From positions 124,001-188,000 of the forward strand of contig NZ_CP032703.1 of the NCBI RefSeq assembly GCF_007833795.1: 64,000 nt of DNA, given 5' to 3'. A program made the position numbers and the translations under genes. The DNA comes from Candidatus Pantoea soli. GTDB taxonomy: Bacteria; Pseudomonadota; Gammaproteobacteria; Enterobacterales; Enterobacteriaceae. Of the stretch, positions 50,630-59,193 are shown in pieces. The first letter of the stretch is position 1. Each line of letters opens with the position of its first letter. The notes beneath the pieces were generated by a model. The model was not told the DNA's origin, made no database searches, and was given only the letters and a program-made list of their open reading frames with translations.

Positions 50630-50941
50630 ATGGCAGTCGAAACCAAATATGTTGTGGTCAGAAAGGGTGAAGAGAAGATGACGTTTGCCAATAAAAAAGA
50701 CGCAGATGCCTGGGACAAAATGCTTGATATGGCCGATGCGTTCACCGACTGGCTGCAGCAACATCAGCCAGAGATGAATGAAGCGCAGGCCGAAGCGCTG
50801 GGTATGCTGCTGGCAGAACAGAAAGAGGCTGTTCAGCATATTCTGCGCACCAGCAAACTGCCAGAATCTGCTCCCGCCGCGGCGACAGACGACGCCAGCG
50901 CTGCCCCGGAAAAGAAAGTGCGCGCTGTTAAAGCGGCCTGA
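50630..50941 (+). CDS. yebG: SOS-induced protein YebG
   Basis: 103 residues. AVETKYVVVRKGEEKMTFANKKDADAWDKMLDMADAFTDWL and AEALGMLLAEQKEAVQHILRTSKLP align with E. coli YebG throughout; the Ala/Glu-rich tail varies. GAGGTG precedes the ATG. A LexA box overlaps the promoter. It is a small DNA-damage-induced protein of unknown biochemical role. It lies 71 bp after the SIR2-like gene, but with its own promoter. Confidence 0.93.
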   Translation: MAVETKYVVVRKGEEKMTFANKKDADAWDKMLDMADAFTDWLQQHQPEMNEAQAEALGMLLAEQKEAVQHILRTSKLPESAPAAATDDASAAPEKKVRAVKAA

Positions 50942-50990
50942 TGCTGCCGGCATTGCGCGCCGTCCTTCCCGACGGCGTGCGACGCCAGCG

Positions 50991-52097
50991 TCAGTATTTC
51001 ACCTGGTAACGCGTACTGCGTCCGCCGCCGGGTAATTTCTCCAGGCACCCCTTTTCCACCAGTTCCGCCAGATGGCGTGTGGCGGTGGCCTTACTCACTT
51101 TTGCTACCTTCTGATACTGGCTGGCGCTGATGCCTGCCGCAAAACCCTGTTCACCGCCATCCAGCAGGCGATTCAGCACCCGCGTCTGTTCGGCATTCAG
51201 CTCTGCAGAATTATGCTGCAGCCAGAAACGCGCTTTGTTTTGCATACGCGTGACGGTGGCCAGTGCCTGTTCCAGGCTGTCATCCAGCACCTCCAGAAAC
51301 CAGACCAGCCACGCGGTGACGTCGAGCGCGCCGCGCTGCGTCTCCTGCAGAATGCGGTAATAGTCGGCGCGTCGGGCCAGAATCGACGCTGACATCGCGT
51401 ACAGGCGAATGCTCTGACTATCCGCCTGCGCCAGCGCCAGGTCCGTCAGCGCGCGCGTGATACGCCCGTTGCCATCATCAAAAGGATGCAGCGTGACAAA
51501 CCACAGGTGACAGAGCGCGGCGCGCAACAGCGGGTCCAGCAGCACATCATCACGACTGTGGTTAAACCAGTCGATAAACGCCGTCAACTGCTGCTCCAGC
51601 CCGTTACGCGGCGGTGCCTCAAAATGCACTGTCGGCCGATCAATACGCCCGGACACCACCTGCATCGGCTCGTCACCGCGCAGCATGCCAACGTTGAGTC
51701 GCTTCAGTGACCACTCGCTGGCCGGAAACAGCCACTGATGCCACTGAAAGAGGCGCGTCAGGGTCAGCGGCTGTTCGCGCTGGGTAATGGCATCCATCAT
51801 CATGGTAGCCAGACCTTCTGAGCGCTCGGACACCGGATACGGCTGTGCCAGTGAAACCCCTAAGCGGCGCGCCAGCGAGGATCGTACCGACTGCGCGTTA
51901 ACCCGTTCATCTTCAATGGCAGACGAAGAGAGGATATTGGTCAGCAGCGTATCCAGCGTCTGTGCATCACTGTCATCCGCCACGCTGGCGCGGCCCAGCA
52001 GCATGCCGCGCTTTTGCTGCAGCTGGCGCAGAAGCGGTAAGAGCTGTTTTTCCTGCCAGCTGAAGTGCGGCCAGTCAGGCTGCTGCCAGATCCACAT
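50991..52097 (-). CDS. Fic-family protein with DUF4172 N-terminus and C-terminal winged helix
   Basis: 368 residues from ATG 52097, GGAGG nine bases upstream; an in-frame extension to 52175 is rejected. N-terminal WIWQQPDWPHFSWQEKQLLPLLRQLQ is the DUF4172 block. SSAIEDERVNAQSVRSSLARRLG resembles the class-II autoinhibitory helix. The Fic active site is HPFDDGNGRITR, complete. The C-terminus (GISASQYQKVAKVSKATATRHLAELVEKGCLEKLPGGGRSTRYQV) is a winged helix. It likely AMPylates a protein target and may autoregulate. Possible accessory gene in this locus. Confidence 0.9.
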   Translation of the reverse strand: MWIWQQPDWPHFSWQEKQLLPLLRQLQQKRGMLLGRASVADDSDAQTLDTLLTNILSSSAIEDERVNAQSVRSSLARRLGVSLAQPYPVSERSEGLATMMMDAITQREQPLTLTRLFQWHQWLFPASEWSLKRLNVGMLRGDEPMQVVSGRIDRPTVHFEAPPRNGLEQQLTAFIDWFNHSRDDVLLDPLLRAALCHLWFVTLHPFDDGNGRITRALTDLALAQADSQSIRLYAMSASILARRADYYRILQETQRGALDVTAWLVWFLEVLDDSLEQALATVTRMQNKARFWLQHNSAELNAEQTRVLNRLLDGGEQGFAAGISASQYQKVAKVSKATATRHLAELVEKGCLEKLPGGGRSTRYQVKY

Positions 52098-52274
52098 TGA
52101 TTGATGCCTCCAGAGCCGATTTCGGTCACGGTACGGTTTGCCTGTTGAGCCGAATAAATAGCTTAATCGGCTCAATGAATGAGCTGAATATTAGCGGTTA
52201 TTTGGCTCACAGGCCAGTGAAATCAGGAAAGGTGAGGCAGGCGCATCCCGGCTCGGCCGGGATGCTGAGAGGAA

Positions 52275-52379
52275 TCAGTGCGAGAACAGCGTGAAGGTGC
52301 CGGAATAATAGCTGACCATCCAGGCCACGTAAGCCAGCCATATCACCAGTAACCCCGCCAGACGCATTTTACCTGTCAT
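52275..52379 (-). CDS. 34-residue single-pass membrane peptide
   Basis: ATG 52379 has GAGGATAAAAAC upstream. The frame encodes [20 protein letters not shown] followed by [14 protein letters not shown], then TGA at 52275. One hydrophobic helix (~7-24) with a basic N-terminus predicts an inner-membrane small protein with its C-terminus in the periplasm. It lies 177 bp upstream of the Fic gene on the same strand. I do not recognise the family. Confidence 0.6.
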   Translation of the reverse strand: MTGKMRLAGLLVIWLAYVAWMVSYYSGTFTLFSH

Positions 52380-52662
52380 GTTTTTATCCTCGTGTGATGC
52401 GGCGCATACGCCAGTGAGGAATAAGCTGACATCAGCGCGACAGAGCGATCTTGCGCCAGATCAACATCGCGTCAATTGGCGTCTCTGCTGCACTAAAAAG
52501 CCGGCGGCGGTGAGGCAGATCGCGAAACGTCCTTTGTTACCGCTTCAGCCAGGCGGGGCTATCAAGTTATCCGCATCCGGGCCGATAGAGATCGACAGGA
52601 CGGCAGCTGCACATGGAGTGATTCATTTTTGCGAGAAAAGTGTCAACTCCAGGAGCGCCAGC

Positions 52663-54603
52663 ATGGCCACGAACACCTTAAAAACAAAAAAAATGAGCAC
52701 CCGTACGCAAATGCTGCTGACGGGCGCGTTAACCATCACCCTCGGCTTTGCCGTCACCATTGGCGTGCTAAGCTGGCAATCCAGCCGCGAGCAGAAATCT
52801 CTCGCGGAAAACTACCTGCAGCAGATCGCACAGACGCAGGCGCTGCAAATTCAGCAGGAGCTGAGTTATGCCCGCGATGTGGCCCACAACCTGGGGCATA
52901 GCCTGATAGCGCTGCCGGAGGCCGGCATCACCGACCGCAAGGCGGGTGATAAGCTGATACAGTCGGCACTGCGCGATAATCCCGATTACCTCTCCGTCTC
53001 CGTGATCTTTGAAGAGAACGCGTTTGATGGCCGCGATGCAGAATTTGCCACGCAGCCGGGCATTGCACCCAAAGGACGCTATGCGGTGTTTGTCGATCGC
53101 GACGCCGCCGGCACATTCAACATGCATCCGCTGACCTCCATCTTTACGCCGGGCCAGGGCGATTACTATCTGGTCCCGCAAAAGAGCCAGAAGGACACGC
53201 TGATCGAGCCTTACAGCTACGCCTATAACGGCGTGCCGACGCTGCTGACGTCGGTAGCCGCGCCGATTGTCAGTAAAGGCAAGCTGCAGGCGGTGGTGAC
53301 ATCTGATATTTCACTGGCGTCGCTGCAGGATAAAGTCAATAAAATCAAACCCTGGGAAGGTAGCGGCTATGCCATGCTGCTCTCCAGCGCCGGTAACGTG
53401 GTGTCTTATCCGGATAAAAGCCAGGCCAGCAAACCGTGGAAAGGCGATACCCATCATTTCAGCAGTGCGGTGGTTGAACAACATGACGCCCTGCTGGGAG
53501 AAGATGCGCTGGTGACCTGGCAGCCGGTGGTCATCGGCAACAGCGATCTGAAGTGGTATCTCGGCGTGGTTGCACCGGTCAGTAAAGTGATGGCCGCGGC
53601 GCATCGGCAGCTGATTAACGCGCTGATTCTGATGGTTATCAGCATTCTGGTAGTCAGCGCGCTGCTGGGGCTGGTATTCAGCCGGAAAGTGCTGAAGCCG
53701 ATTGGCGGTGAGCCGCGGGAAGCCGTCAGCGTGGCGCTGGCCGTGGCGGATGGCAAACTCGACAACGTCATTACGCTGAAAGCACAGGATAACAGCAGCC
53801 TGTTCTACGCGCTGCACACCATGCAGAATCAGCTGCGGGATATCGTCGGGCAGATTCAGGATGCCAGCGCCTCGGTGCGGCAGGGAGCGGGCGAAATTGC
53901 CAGCGGCAACCTCGATCTCGCTTCACGTACCGAACAGCAGGCTGCCGCGCTGGAGCAAACCGCTGCCAGCATGGAGCAGATCACTGCAACGGTGAAACAC
54001 AACGCCGCCAATGCGCATCAGGCCACTACGCTGACGGAAAATGCCACCCGCATTGCCAGCCGCGGTGAGGTGCTGGTGGGTGAAGTGGTACAGACTATGG
54101 CCCAGATAGACGACAGCGCGAAGAAGATCGGCGACATTACTGCCATCATCAACAGCATCGCCTTCCAGACCAACATCCTGGCGCTGAATGCGGCAGTGGA
54201 AGCCGCACGGGCCGGCGAACAGGGCCGCGGCTTTGCGGTGGTGGCCTCAGAAGTGCGCAATCTGGCCCAGCGCAGCGCCGACGCCGTGAAAGAGATCGCG
54301 GCGCTGATAGAAGAGTCGGGTCAGCGCGTGGGCAGCGGCGTACAGCTGGTGCAGGACGCAGGCAAAACCATGCAGGAGATGACGCAGGCGGTGAGTTCCG
54401 TACGCGCCATCATCGGGGAAATTGCCACGGCCTCCGACGAGCAGGCGCAGGGCATCGGTCAGGTGACCATTGCGGTCAACGAGATGGATGGTACCACGCA
54501 GCAAAACGCCGCGCTGGTGCAGCAGATGTCGGCCGCTGCCAGCTCGCTGGAAGATCAGGCCGCCCAGCTGGCGCTGACCGTCGGGCGTTTTCAGCTAAGC
54601 TGA
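52663..54603 (+). CDS. methyl-accepting chemotaxis protein with dCache sensor
   Basis: 646 residues from ATG 52663 (AGGAG eight bases upstream). TM1 ([22 protein letters not shown]), a periplasmic dCache_1 domain (~40-300, with [20 protein letters not shown]), TM2 ([23 protein letters not shown]), a HAMP region, then the signalling domain. The hairpin tip is [42 protein letters not shown], and methylation helices ([17 protein letters not shown]) are present. It lacks the C-terminal NWETF-type pentapeptide for CheR tethering. dCache receptors often bind amino acids; ligand unknown. Confidence 0.93.
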   Translation: MATNTLKTKKMSTRTQMLLTGALTITLGFAVTIGVLSWQSSREQKSLAENYLQQIAQTQALQIQQELSYARDVAHNLGHSLIALPEAGITDRKAGDKLIQSALRDNPDYLSVSVIFEENAFDGRDAEFATQPGIAPKGRYAVFVDRDAAGTFNMHPLTSIFTPGQGDYYLVPQKSQKDTLIEPYSYAYNGVPTLLTSVAAPIVSKGKLQAVVTSDISLASLQDKVNKIKPWEGSGYAMLLSSAGNVVSYPDKSQASKPWKGDTHHFSSAVVEQHDALLGEDALVTWQPVVIGNSDLKWYLGVVAPVSKVMAAAHRQLINALILMVISILVVSALLGLVFSRKVLKPIGGEPREAVSVALAVADGKLDNVITLKAQDNSSLFYALHTMQNQLRDIVGQIQDASASVRQGAGEIASGNLDLASRTEQQAAALEQTAASMEQITATVKHNAANAHQATTLTENATRIASRGEVLVGEVVQTMAQIDDSAKKIGDITAIINSIAFQTNILALNAAVEAARAGEQGRGFAVVASEVRNLAQRSADAVKEIAALIEESGQRVGSGVQLVQDAGKTMQEMTQAVSSVRAIIGEIATASDEQAQGIGQVTIAVNEMDGTTQQNAALVQQMSAAASSLEDQAAQLALTVGRFQLS

Positions 54604-54625
54604 TAGCCTTCGGTCAGGTAAACCG

Positions 54626-54658
54626 GGTAAAGTCGTGGCCTGCGTGCCACGATTTACC
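54626..54658 (+). terminator. hairpin after the chemoreceptor gene
   Basis: GGTAAA-g-TCGTGGC and GCCACGA-TTTACC form a 13-bp stem with one bulge, about 22 bp after the stop codon. Confidence 0.65.
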
Positions 54659-54674
54659 TTACCCGGAGCCAGCG

Positions 54675-55028
54675 ATGTACCGTCATGACCTGCTTGAGTA
54701 TGTTCAGCAGCATTATCAGATTGCGCCGGATTTCCCGTGGAAAAAGCACAGCGACTACGCGGTGCTGCGCCACCCCCGACATCGCAAATGGTTTGCGCTG
54801 GTGTTTCCGCTCGAACCCCACAAGCTGGGGCTGCCGCCCGGGCCGCCGCTTGATGTCATCAATGTTAAAACCCGCCCTGAACTTTCCGGTTCGCTGCGCC
54901 TGCAGCCCGGCGTCTTTCCGGCTTATCATATGAATAAAGAACACTGGCTGAGCCTGACGCTGACGCAGGGGCTAGCCGATGAGGCGATTCTGGCGCTGCT
55001 GGATGAGAGCTTCCGCCTGACGTTTTAG
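54675..55028 (+). CDS. MmcQ/YjbR family protein
   Basis: 117 residues, the usual size, GGAG before the ATG. YRHDLLEYVQQHYQIAPDFPWKKHSDYAVLRHPRHRKWFALVFPL, DVINVKTRPELSGSLRLQPGVFPAYHMNKEHWLSLTL and DEAILALLDESFRLT are the MmcQ/YjbR pattern (CyaY-like fold, possible DNA binding). Function unestablished. It is followed by DUF1543 and NUDIX genes on the same strand with short gaps. Confidence 0.87.
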   Translation: MYRHDLLEYVQQHYQIAPDFPWKKHSDYAVLRHPRHRKWFALVFPLEPHKLGLPPGPPLDVINVKTRPELSGSLRLQPGVFPAYHMNKEHWLSLTLTQGLADEAILALLDESFRLTF

Positions 55029-55088
55029 CACTGTGCCGGGCAAACAATCACGCACGGTACAGGCCGGAAAACGCCTGGAGAGGATGCG

Positions 55089-55604
55089 ATGGATCTGTTT
55101 ATGTTTTATGTGGGTGGCAGCGCGGGCAAAGCGAATATTGAAGTGCATGACATTCAGTTTGTCGCTGCGCGCAAGCCCCGGGAAGCCTGGCCGGCGCTGC
55201 GTGAAGCCTGGTTTGGCGACGCTGATAAAATTCATATTGATGGCTATGCGCGGATCACCTGGGCGGACGGTTACCGGGTGATGCTGTCAGAGAAACCGGA
55301 AAAAAGTGACCGGCGGCTATTTTTCGTTAATGTCGGTGCTTATCATCCCGCCTCGCTGGCTGAACGCCACGCCTTTGATCTCTTCGTGGCGAAAAACGCC
55401 AGAGAGGCCAAAGCCAAAGCGCTGGCAACGCTATTGCCGGGGGCGAACCATCAGCACAAAGACAACCTGGCCGCCGTTGATGATTGCCTGCTGCTGGATA
55501 AAATCGGTGACTGGTATGTCACCCTGACGCCCCAGGCGGAGGGAGAACCGCTCCGGCCAGCGTGGCAGGGCTATCAGCCGATTGGTCTCAGACAACGTTC
55601 ATAA
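55089..55604 (+). CDS. DUF1543 domain protein
   Basis: 171 residues. DLFMFYVGGSAGKANIEVHDIQFVAARKPREAWPALREAWFG and HIDGYARITWADGYRV are the DUF1543 pattern, repeated in degenerate form in the second half (FVNVGAYHPASLAERHAFDLFVAKNAREAKAKALATLLPG). GAGAGG precedes the ATG. Cytosolic, with no known activity. The second half ends in the less conserved KIGDWYVTLTPQAEGE segment. Confidence 0.8.
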   Translation: MDLFMFYVGGSAGKANIEVHDIQFVAARKPREAWPALREAWFGDADKIHIDGYARITWADGYRVMLSEKPEKSDRRLFFVNVGAYHPASLAERHAFDLFVAKNAREAKAKALATLLPGANHQHKDNLAAVDDCLLLDKIGDWYVTLTPQAEGEPLRPAWQGYQPIGLRQRS

Positions 55605-55639
55605 CGCGTACCGCAGAAAGCACACCATAAGGAGCCGCT

Positions 55640-56068
55640 ATGTCACCACAAATTGGCGTGGGCGTATTAATTTTTCGCGCCGGGAAACTGCTGCTGGGGC
55701 AGCGCAGAGGCAGCCACGGTGCGGGGACCTGGTCCACCCCTGGCGGGCATCTGGAGTACGGTGAAACGCCTGACGATTGCGCGCGACGCGAAGCCGCAGA
55801 AGAGACCGGCTTGCGCATCGGCAGCCTGAAAAATGGCCCCTTTGTCAGTAATCTGTTTCCGGAAGCCGGGAAGCACTACATTACGCTGCTAATGGTGACC
55901 CACGACGCCAGCGGGGAAGCACAGCGGCTGGAGCCGGAAAAGTGCGCAGGCTGGCAGTGGTTCGCGCCAGAGGCGCTACCGGCACCGCTGTTTGCCCCGC
56001 TGCAGAGCATTATTACGCGTGATGGTCTGGCGGCGCTGCAGGCGCTGGCGCAGCCGGCAGGGCAATAA
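55640..56068 (+). CDS. NUDIX hydrolase (NUDT15/MTH2-like nucleotide pyrophosphatase)
   Basis: 142 residues, AAGGAG before the ATG. The NUDIX box is complete: GGHLEYGETPDDCARREAAEETGLRI, fitting GX5EX7REUXEEXGU. The N-terminus GVGVLIFRAGKLLLGQRRGSHGAGTWSTPGGHLEYGE resembles NUDT15-type enzymes acting on (oxidised) nucleoside triphosphates. Its 3' end overlaps the convergent RidA gene by 56 bp. Confidence 0.87.
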   Translation: MSPQIGVGVLIFRAGKLLLGQRRGSHGAGTWSTPGGHLEYGETPDDCARREAAEETGLRIGSLKNGPFVSNLFPEAGKHYITLLMVTHDASGEAQRLEPEKCAGWQWFAPEALPAPLFAPLQSIITRDGLAALQALAQPAGQ

Positions 56069-56426
56069 TCGCCTCTATCTCTATTTTCAAATCGGGCGAA
56101 AACAGCTGTGCGATCTGCACCAGCGAACTGGCAGGCAGGTGATCGCCGTAATGCCGGAACAGCACCGCGCGCAGTGCATCGATATCGGTAAAGGAGGTGA
56201 CAAACAGCGTGACTTTAACCAACTGCTGCAGCGAGGTGTTCTCCTGCGCAGCCAGCAGATGTAACTGCTGAAAGATCGCCTCCGCCTGGGCCGCCATATC
56301 CGCCTGCTGCGCCGCTGTGCCAAACGCGGTGAGCCCGGAAACATACAGCGTATCGCCATGCCGCACGGCGTGAACATAGGGCGCTTTCACCGCCCCCAGT
56401 TGCGGATAGTTTTTACGAACCAGCAT
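56013..56426 (-). CDS. RidA-family protein lacking the catalytic Arg
   Basis: 137 residues, AGGAG before ATG 56426. RidA pattern: YVHAVRHGDTLYVSGLTAFG, AIFQQLHLLAAQENTSLQQLVKVTLFVTSFTD, and PASSLVQIAQLFSPDLKIEIEAIIAL. In enamine/imine deaminases the last block reads PARS with an essential Arg (Arg105 in E. coli RidA). Here it is PASS, so classical deamination of 2-aminoacrylate is unlikely. The C-terminus is Pro/Ala-rich. It probably belongs to one of the Rid subfamilies of unknown activity. Confidence 0.82.
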   Translation of the reverse strand: MLVRKNYPQLGAVKAPYVHAVRHGDTLYVSGLTAFGTAAQQADMAAQAEAIFQQLHLLAAQENTSLQQLVKVTLFVTSFTDIDALRAVLFRHYGDHLPASSLVQIAQLFSPDLKIEIEAIIALPAAPAPAAPPDHHA

Positions 56427-56468
56427 ACCGACTCCTGTAAGGGTAATACCGCGCCAGAGGCGCAGCCT

Positions 56469-57164
56469 TTACTGCGGTGCGGCGCAAAGCAATGCGCGTG
56501 AAATCACCGCGTCCGGCATCATCTGTCTGATGCCCTGTTCCAGCATATCACCCGCCTGTTGCAGCGCCTCTGCCGGCATCGCCGGTAAGCGCTCCAGCAC
56601 GAACCACATCTGCGGCTGTCCGGTGCTCAGGCGGGTGCGCACGCCCTGACGCCAGTTCCAGCGGCGACAGGTCACACCGGCGTCATCCCGCCAGATCACT
56701 TCGCCGGCTTCCGGCGATTCCAGACTGACTTCGCCCGCTTTCATGGTGTCAAAAACCTCGCTGCCGCTGGCGCGCGTCAGGCGCGGCTGGCCGACGTAAG
56801 CGGCGATGTTTTCGCCCCCGACCGGCACAGCAAAACGGATGCTGACGGCATTGTAAAGATCGACAATTGGATCCATTGACGGCAGGCTGCCGTCGCGCGC
56901 GACCCGTTTACGCAGCGCTTCCGCAGAGCAGGGGGTGCGTTTGGGTTTCGCCCCAAAGCGGCAAAATACCTCTGCCCACGCCGCCAGATGCGCTTCGGCC
57001 CACGGAAAATCCTGCTGCTGCAGAGCCGCACAGGCCTGCGCCAGAGCATCCCGCCCTGTCTCCGGGTGCCGGACCGGCGCGGCCTGCACCTGCAAACTTA
57101 GCGCGCTGAAGCCGGGGGCGAGGTCGAAAATGCAGGCGTCAATTGACGGCGAAAACTGTTCCAT
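56469..57164 (-). CDS. B3/4 (PheT tRNA-binding-like) domain protein
   Basis: 231 residues from ATG 57164; a much longer open frame upstream is antisense to the XRE gene and is rejected. The B3/4 domain fold known from phenylalanyl-tRNA synthetase beta is indicated by RTPCSAEALRKRVARDGSLPSMDPIVDLYNAVSIRFAVPVGGENIAAYVGQPRLTRASGSEVFD and GEVIWRDDAGVTCRRWNWRQG. Stand-alone B3/4 proteins are thought to edit mischarged tRNA. Divergent XRE-cupin regulator 43 bp away. Confidence 0.82.
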   Translation of the reverse strand: MEQFSPSIDACIFDLAPGFSALSLQVQAAPVRHPETGRDALAQACAALQQQDFPWAEAHLAAWAEVFCRFGAKPKRTPCSAEALRKRVARDGSLPSMDPIVDLYNAVSIRFAVPVGGENIAAYVGQPRLTRASGSEVFDTMKAGEVSLESPEAGEVIWRDDAGVTCRRWNWRQGVRTRLSTGQPQMWFVLERLPAMPAEALQQAGDMLEQGIRQMMPDAVISRALLCAAPQ

Positions 57165-57177
57165 TACATAATCCTGT

Positions 57178-57257
57178 ATTGACCATTTCAGAGCATAATA
57201 GTGACCGATGAAGTCCAAAGTCAATAAATTGACCGAATCAGTATCTGATATTGACCG
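57178..57257. promoter_or_regulatory. ATTGACC repeats between and inside the B3/4 and XRE genes
   Basis: ATTGACC occurs at 57178, 57228 and 57249; the last two are 21 bp (two helical turns) apart. GTCAAT-aa-ATTGAC at 57220-57233 is a dyad. All lie around the divergent start codons, partly inside the first codons of the XRE gene. Autoregulation by the XRE protein is inferred. Confidence 0.4.
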
Positions 57258-57813
57258 TGTAAGCCGCGCGGTTTCGCTCAGCATAAAAACGCACCGTAAA
57301 CAGCAGAAACTGTCGCTGGATGAACTGTCGCGTCGCGCCGGCGTCAGTAAAGGCATGCTGGTAGAGATAGAAAAAGGCAGTGCCAATCCCAGTATTGCTA
57401 TTCTCTGCAAGGTAGCTGCGGCACTGGGGCTTTCAGTGGCCGAGATCGTCAATATCAGCGACGATCCGCCGGCATACCGGATTGATCCTGCGGCTATGCC
57501 GGTGCTGTGGCAGGGCGAAAAGGGTGGCACGGCACGTCTGCTGGCTGGTACGCGCGGCCCGGATATGATTGAGCTGTGGCGCTGGGAAATGCACCCTGGT
57601 GAAAGTTTTGCCTCTGCGGGACACCCGCAGCGCACCTGGGAGTTGCTGCATGTGGAGCAGGGCGAACTGACCCTGACCATAGCGGAGCAAAGTCTACAGG
57701 TGCCGCAGGGCAGTGCCGCCGTGGCACGAACCGCAGCACCGCACGGCTATGCCAACCGCACCTCGCAGCTGCTGGTGTTTACGATGACAGTGGCAGAAAT
57801 GCACAGCCACTGA
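57208..57813 (+). CDS. XRE-family regulator with C-terminal cupin domain
   Basis: 201 residues. HTH: SIKTHRKQQKLSLDELSRRAGVSKGMLVEIEKGSANPSIAILCKVAAALGLSVAEIV. A cupin follows (~110-195): ELWRWEMHPGESFASAGHPQRTWELLHVEQGELTLTIAEQSLQVPQGSAAVARTAAPHGYAN. This architecture is common for small-metabolite-responsive repressors, and its divergent pairing with a B3/4-domain gene recurs in proteobacteria. The ribosome site is poor. Confidence 0.87.
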   Translation: MKSKVNKLTESVSDIDRVSRAVSLSIKTHRKQQKLSLDELSRRAGVSKGMLVEIEKGSANPSIAILCKVAAALGLSVAEIVNISDDPPAYRIDPAAMPVLWQGEKGGTARLLAGTRGPDMIELWRWEMHPGESFASAGHPQRTWELLHVEQGELTLTIAEQSLQVPQGSAAVARTAAPHGYANRTSQLLVFTMTVAEMHSH

Positions 57814-57829
57814 CGCCGCGCAGCGAAAC

Positions 57830-58630
57830 TCAGCGTTTGGCCACCTGTTCTGTGTGCTGACGCGTTTTATCACCGGCTGCGGCCAGTTCGCGGTTAAACT
57901 GCTTCACCAGTACCGCAAAGGTCTCTTCCGCTTTAATGCGATAGAGCTGCTCAGAAGGATGGATACAATCAGGTGACATCAGCGACTGCCACGCGGGCAT
58001 TTGCAGGATGCGTTGGTACTGATGCGCCAGCGGTACCGCTTCGGCTTTGGCCAGCGCATCCAGTTTTGTTACATAGGGGGCCACGTTCCATTTTTCCGCG
58101 CGACCGCAAATCGGATGCGGCTCCTGTAAAATCACCTGCTTCCCTTCTTCGCGCGCAATGGTGATTAACTGCGTCATAACCTGCGTATATTTTTCCGGGC
58201 TGACCTGATAATTCTGTTCGATATCGCGGAAATGGTAATGGCGCGCATCGTTGGTGGCAAAATTAAGCAGAATAATTTTTGCCGGTGATGTCTGCATCTC
58301 TTCGCGCCAGCTTTTATTCTTTTTATAAAAATATTTTGGATTAAGCAGGTCCATTGCCTGGGCTGAGGATGCACCTTTATTCACTACGCGAATTCCGCTG
58401 CCATATTTATCTGCCAGCCAGTTGTTAATCAGAGCAATCTCATTGTCTTTAATATAGATGGCGTGGAGTTTGCCATTTTCCCGCACCGCCATTGCGCCAC
58501 GCGTACTCGAACCTCCATAGGCTTCAATAATAAATTCATTGTCCGGCTGGGTTATTTCAGCCAGGGCGCTTTGCTGCACGAGCAGGGCTGAAATCAGCGC
58601 ACCGGCAATAGGGATCGGGAGTCGATACAT
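57830..58630 (-). CDS. secreted SGNH/GDSL-type hydrolase
   Basis: 266 residues with a signal peptide (cleavage near ALA|EIT). SGNH blocks: EAYGGSSTRGAM (nucleophile Ser, GDS changed to GGSS), VVNKGASSAQAMDLL (Gly), LLNFATNDARHYHF (Asn) and SPDCIHPSEQLY (Asp/His). It is a periplasmic or secreted esterase, possibly of carbohydrate acetyl groups. It is divergent from an acyltransferase gene 563 bp away, which could point to polysaccharide O-acyl turnover, but the distance makes linkage weak. Confidence 0.83.
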   Translation of the reverse strand: MYRLPIPIAGALISALLVQQSALAEITQPDNEFIIEAYGGSSTRGAMAVRENGKLHAIYIKDNEIALINNWLADKYGSGIRVVNKGASSAQAMDLLNPKYFYKKNKSWREEMQTSPAKIILLNFATNDARHYHFRDIEQNYQVSPEKYTQVMTQLITIAREEGKQVILQEPHPICGRAEKWNVAPYVTKLDALAKAEAVPLAHQYQRILQMPAWQSLMSPDCIHPSEQLYRIKAEETFAVLVKQFNRELAAAGDKTRQHTEQVAKR

Positions 58631-59193
58631 GACAAAATTCCACCTTTTGACACTTAAGGTTACAGAGTAAACGCGGGATAAACCGTCGAAATGTCACCTT
58701 ATCAGCTGCGGCGAGGGTGTAACAATCCGAAAGCATGGACGGTGACGAAGAATCAGGTTAAATCTTAAGCATAAGTTATAAAGTATTTATATAACAATAA
58801 ATTATAGTGGGTTTCTCTGGTATAAACTGGCGCACACGGGCGTGTATGTCTCCAGGCTACAGCGTGATCCATAATGGTTGCTGCAGGTTATCTTCGCGCT
58901 TCGTTAACATCTGCTTACCGCTGTAATTAACGATAAGCGACACCTTACTGGCTGAATTCAGGCAGGAATATCGGCTGTAAGTCGGATACGAAGCGGCAGA
59001 AAGACCACGATTCATCAGTGTGTTAACAGCGTTTAGCCCGGCTACAGTGTCAGGCTGACTGCATGGTTACATTCTTTACACTATGGCGAAATTCCTAATA
59101 ATTTCTAAACAGAATGTATACAGATTTTTCTGGTGTTACCATCTGCGCTGTCTGACCTATTCTCGGGTAACAATTCATTTCAGGGTATGCAGC
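58631..59193. other. 563-bp divergent intergenic region
   Basis: AT-richer sequence between the SGNH and acyltransferase genes. No convincing gene. The in-frame extension of the acyltransferase to ATG 59083 encodes an atypical, aromatic/basic stretch and is not included. Confidence 0.45.

Noticed and set aside
52378..52662. Extended N-terminus of the chemoreceptor
   Set aside because: No membrane or domain feature, poor ribosome site; ATG 52663 with AGGAG precedes TM1 directly.
57165..57680. Extended N-terminus of the B3/4 protein
   Set aside because: Lies antisense to the XRE-cupin gene and has Ser/Arg-rich shadow composition; ATG 57164 starts a typical B3/4 protein.
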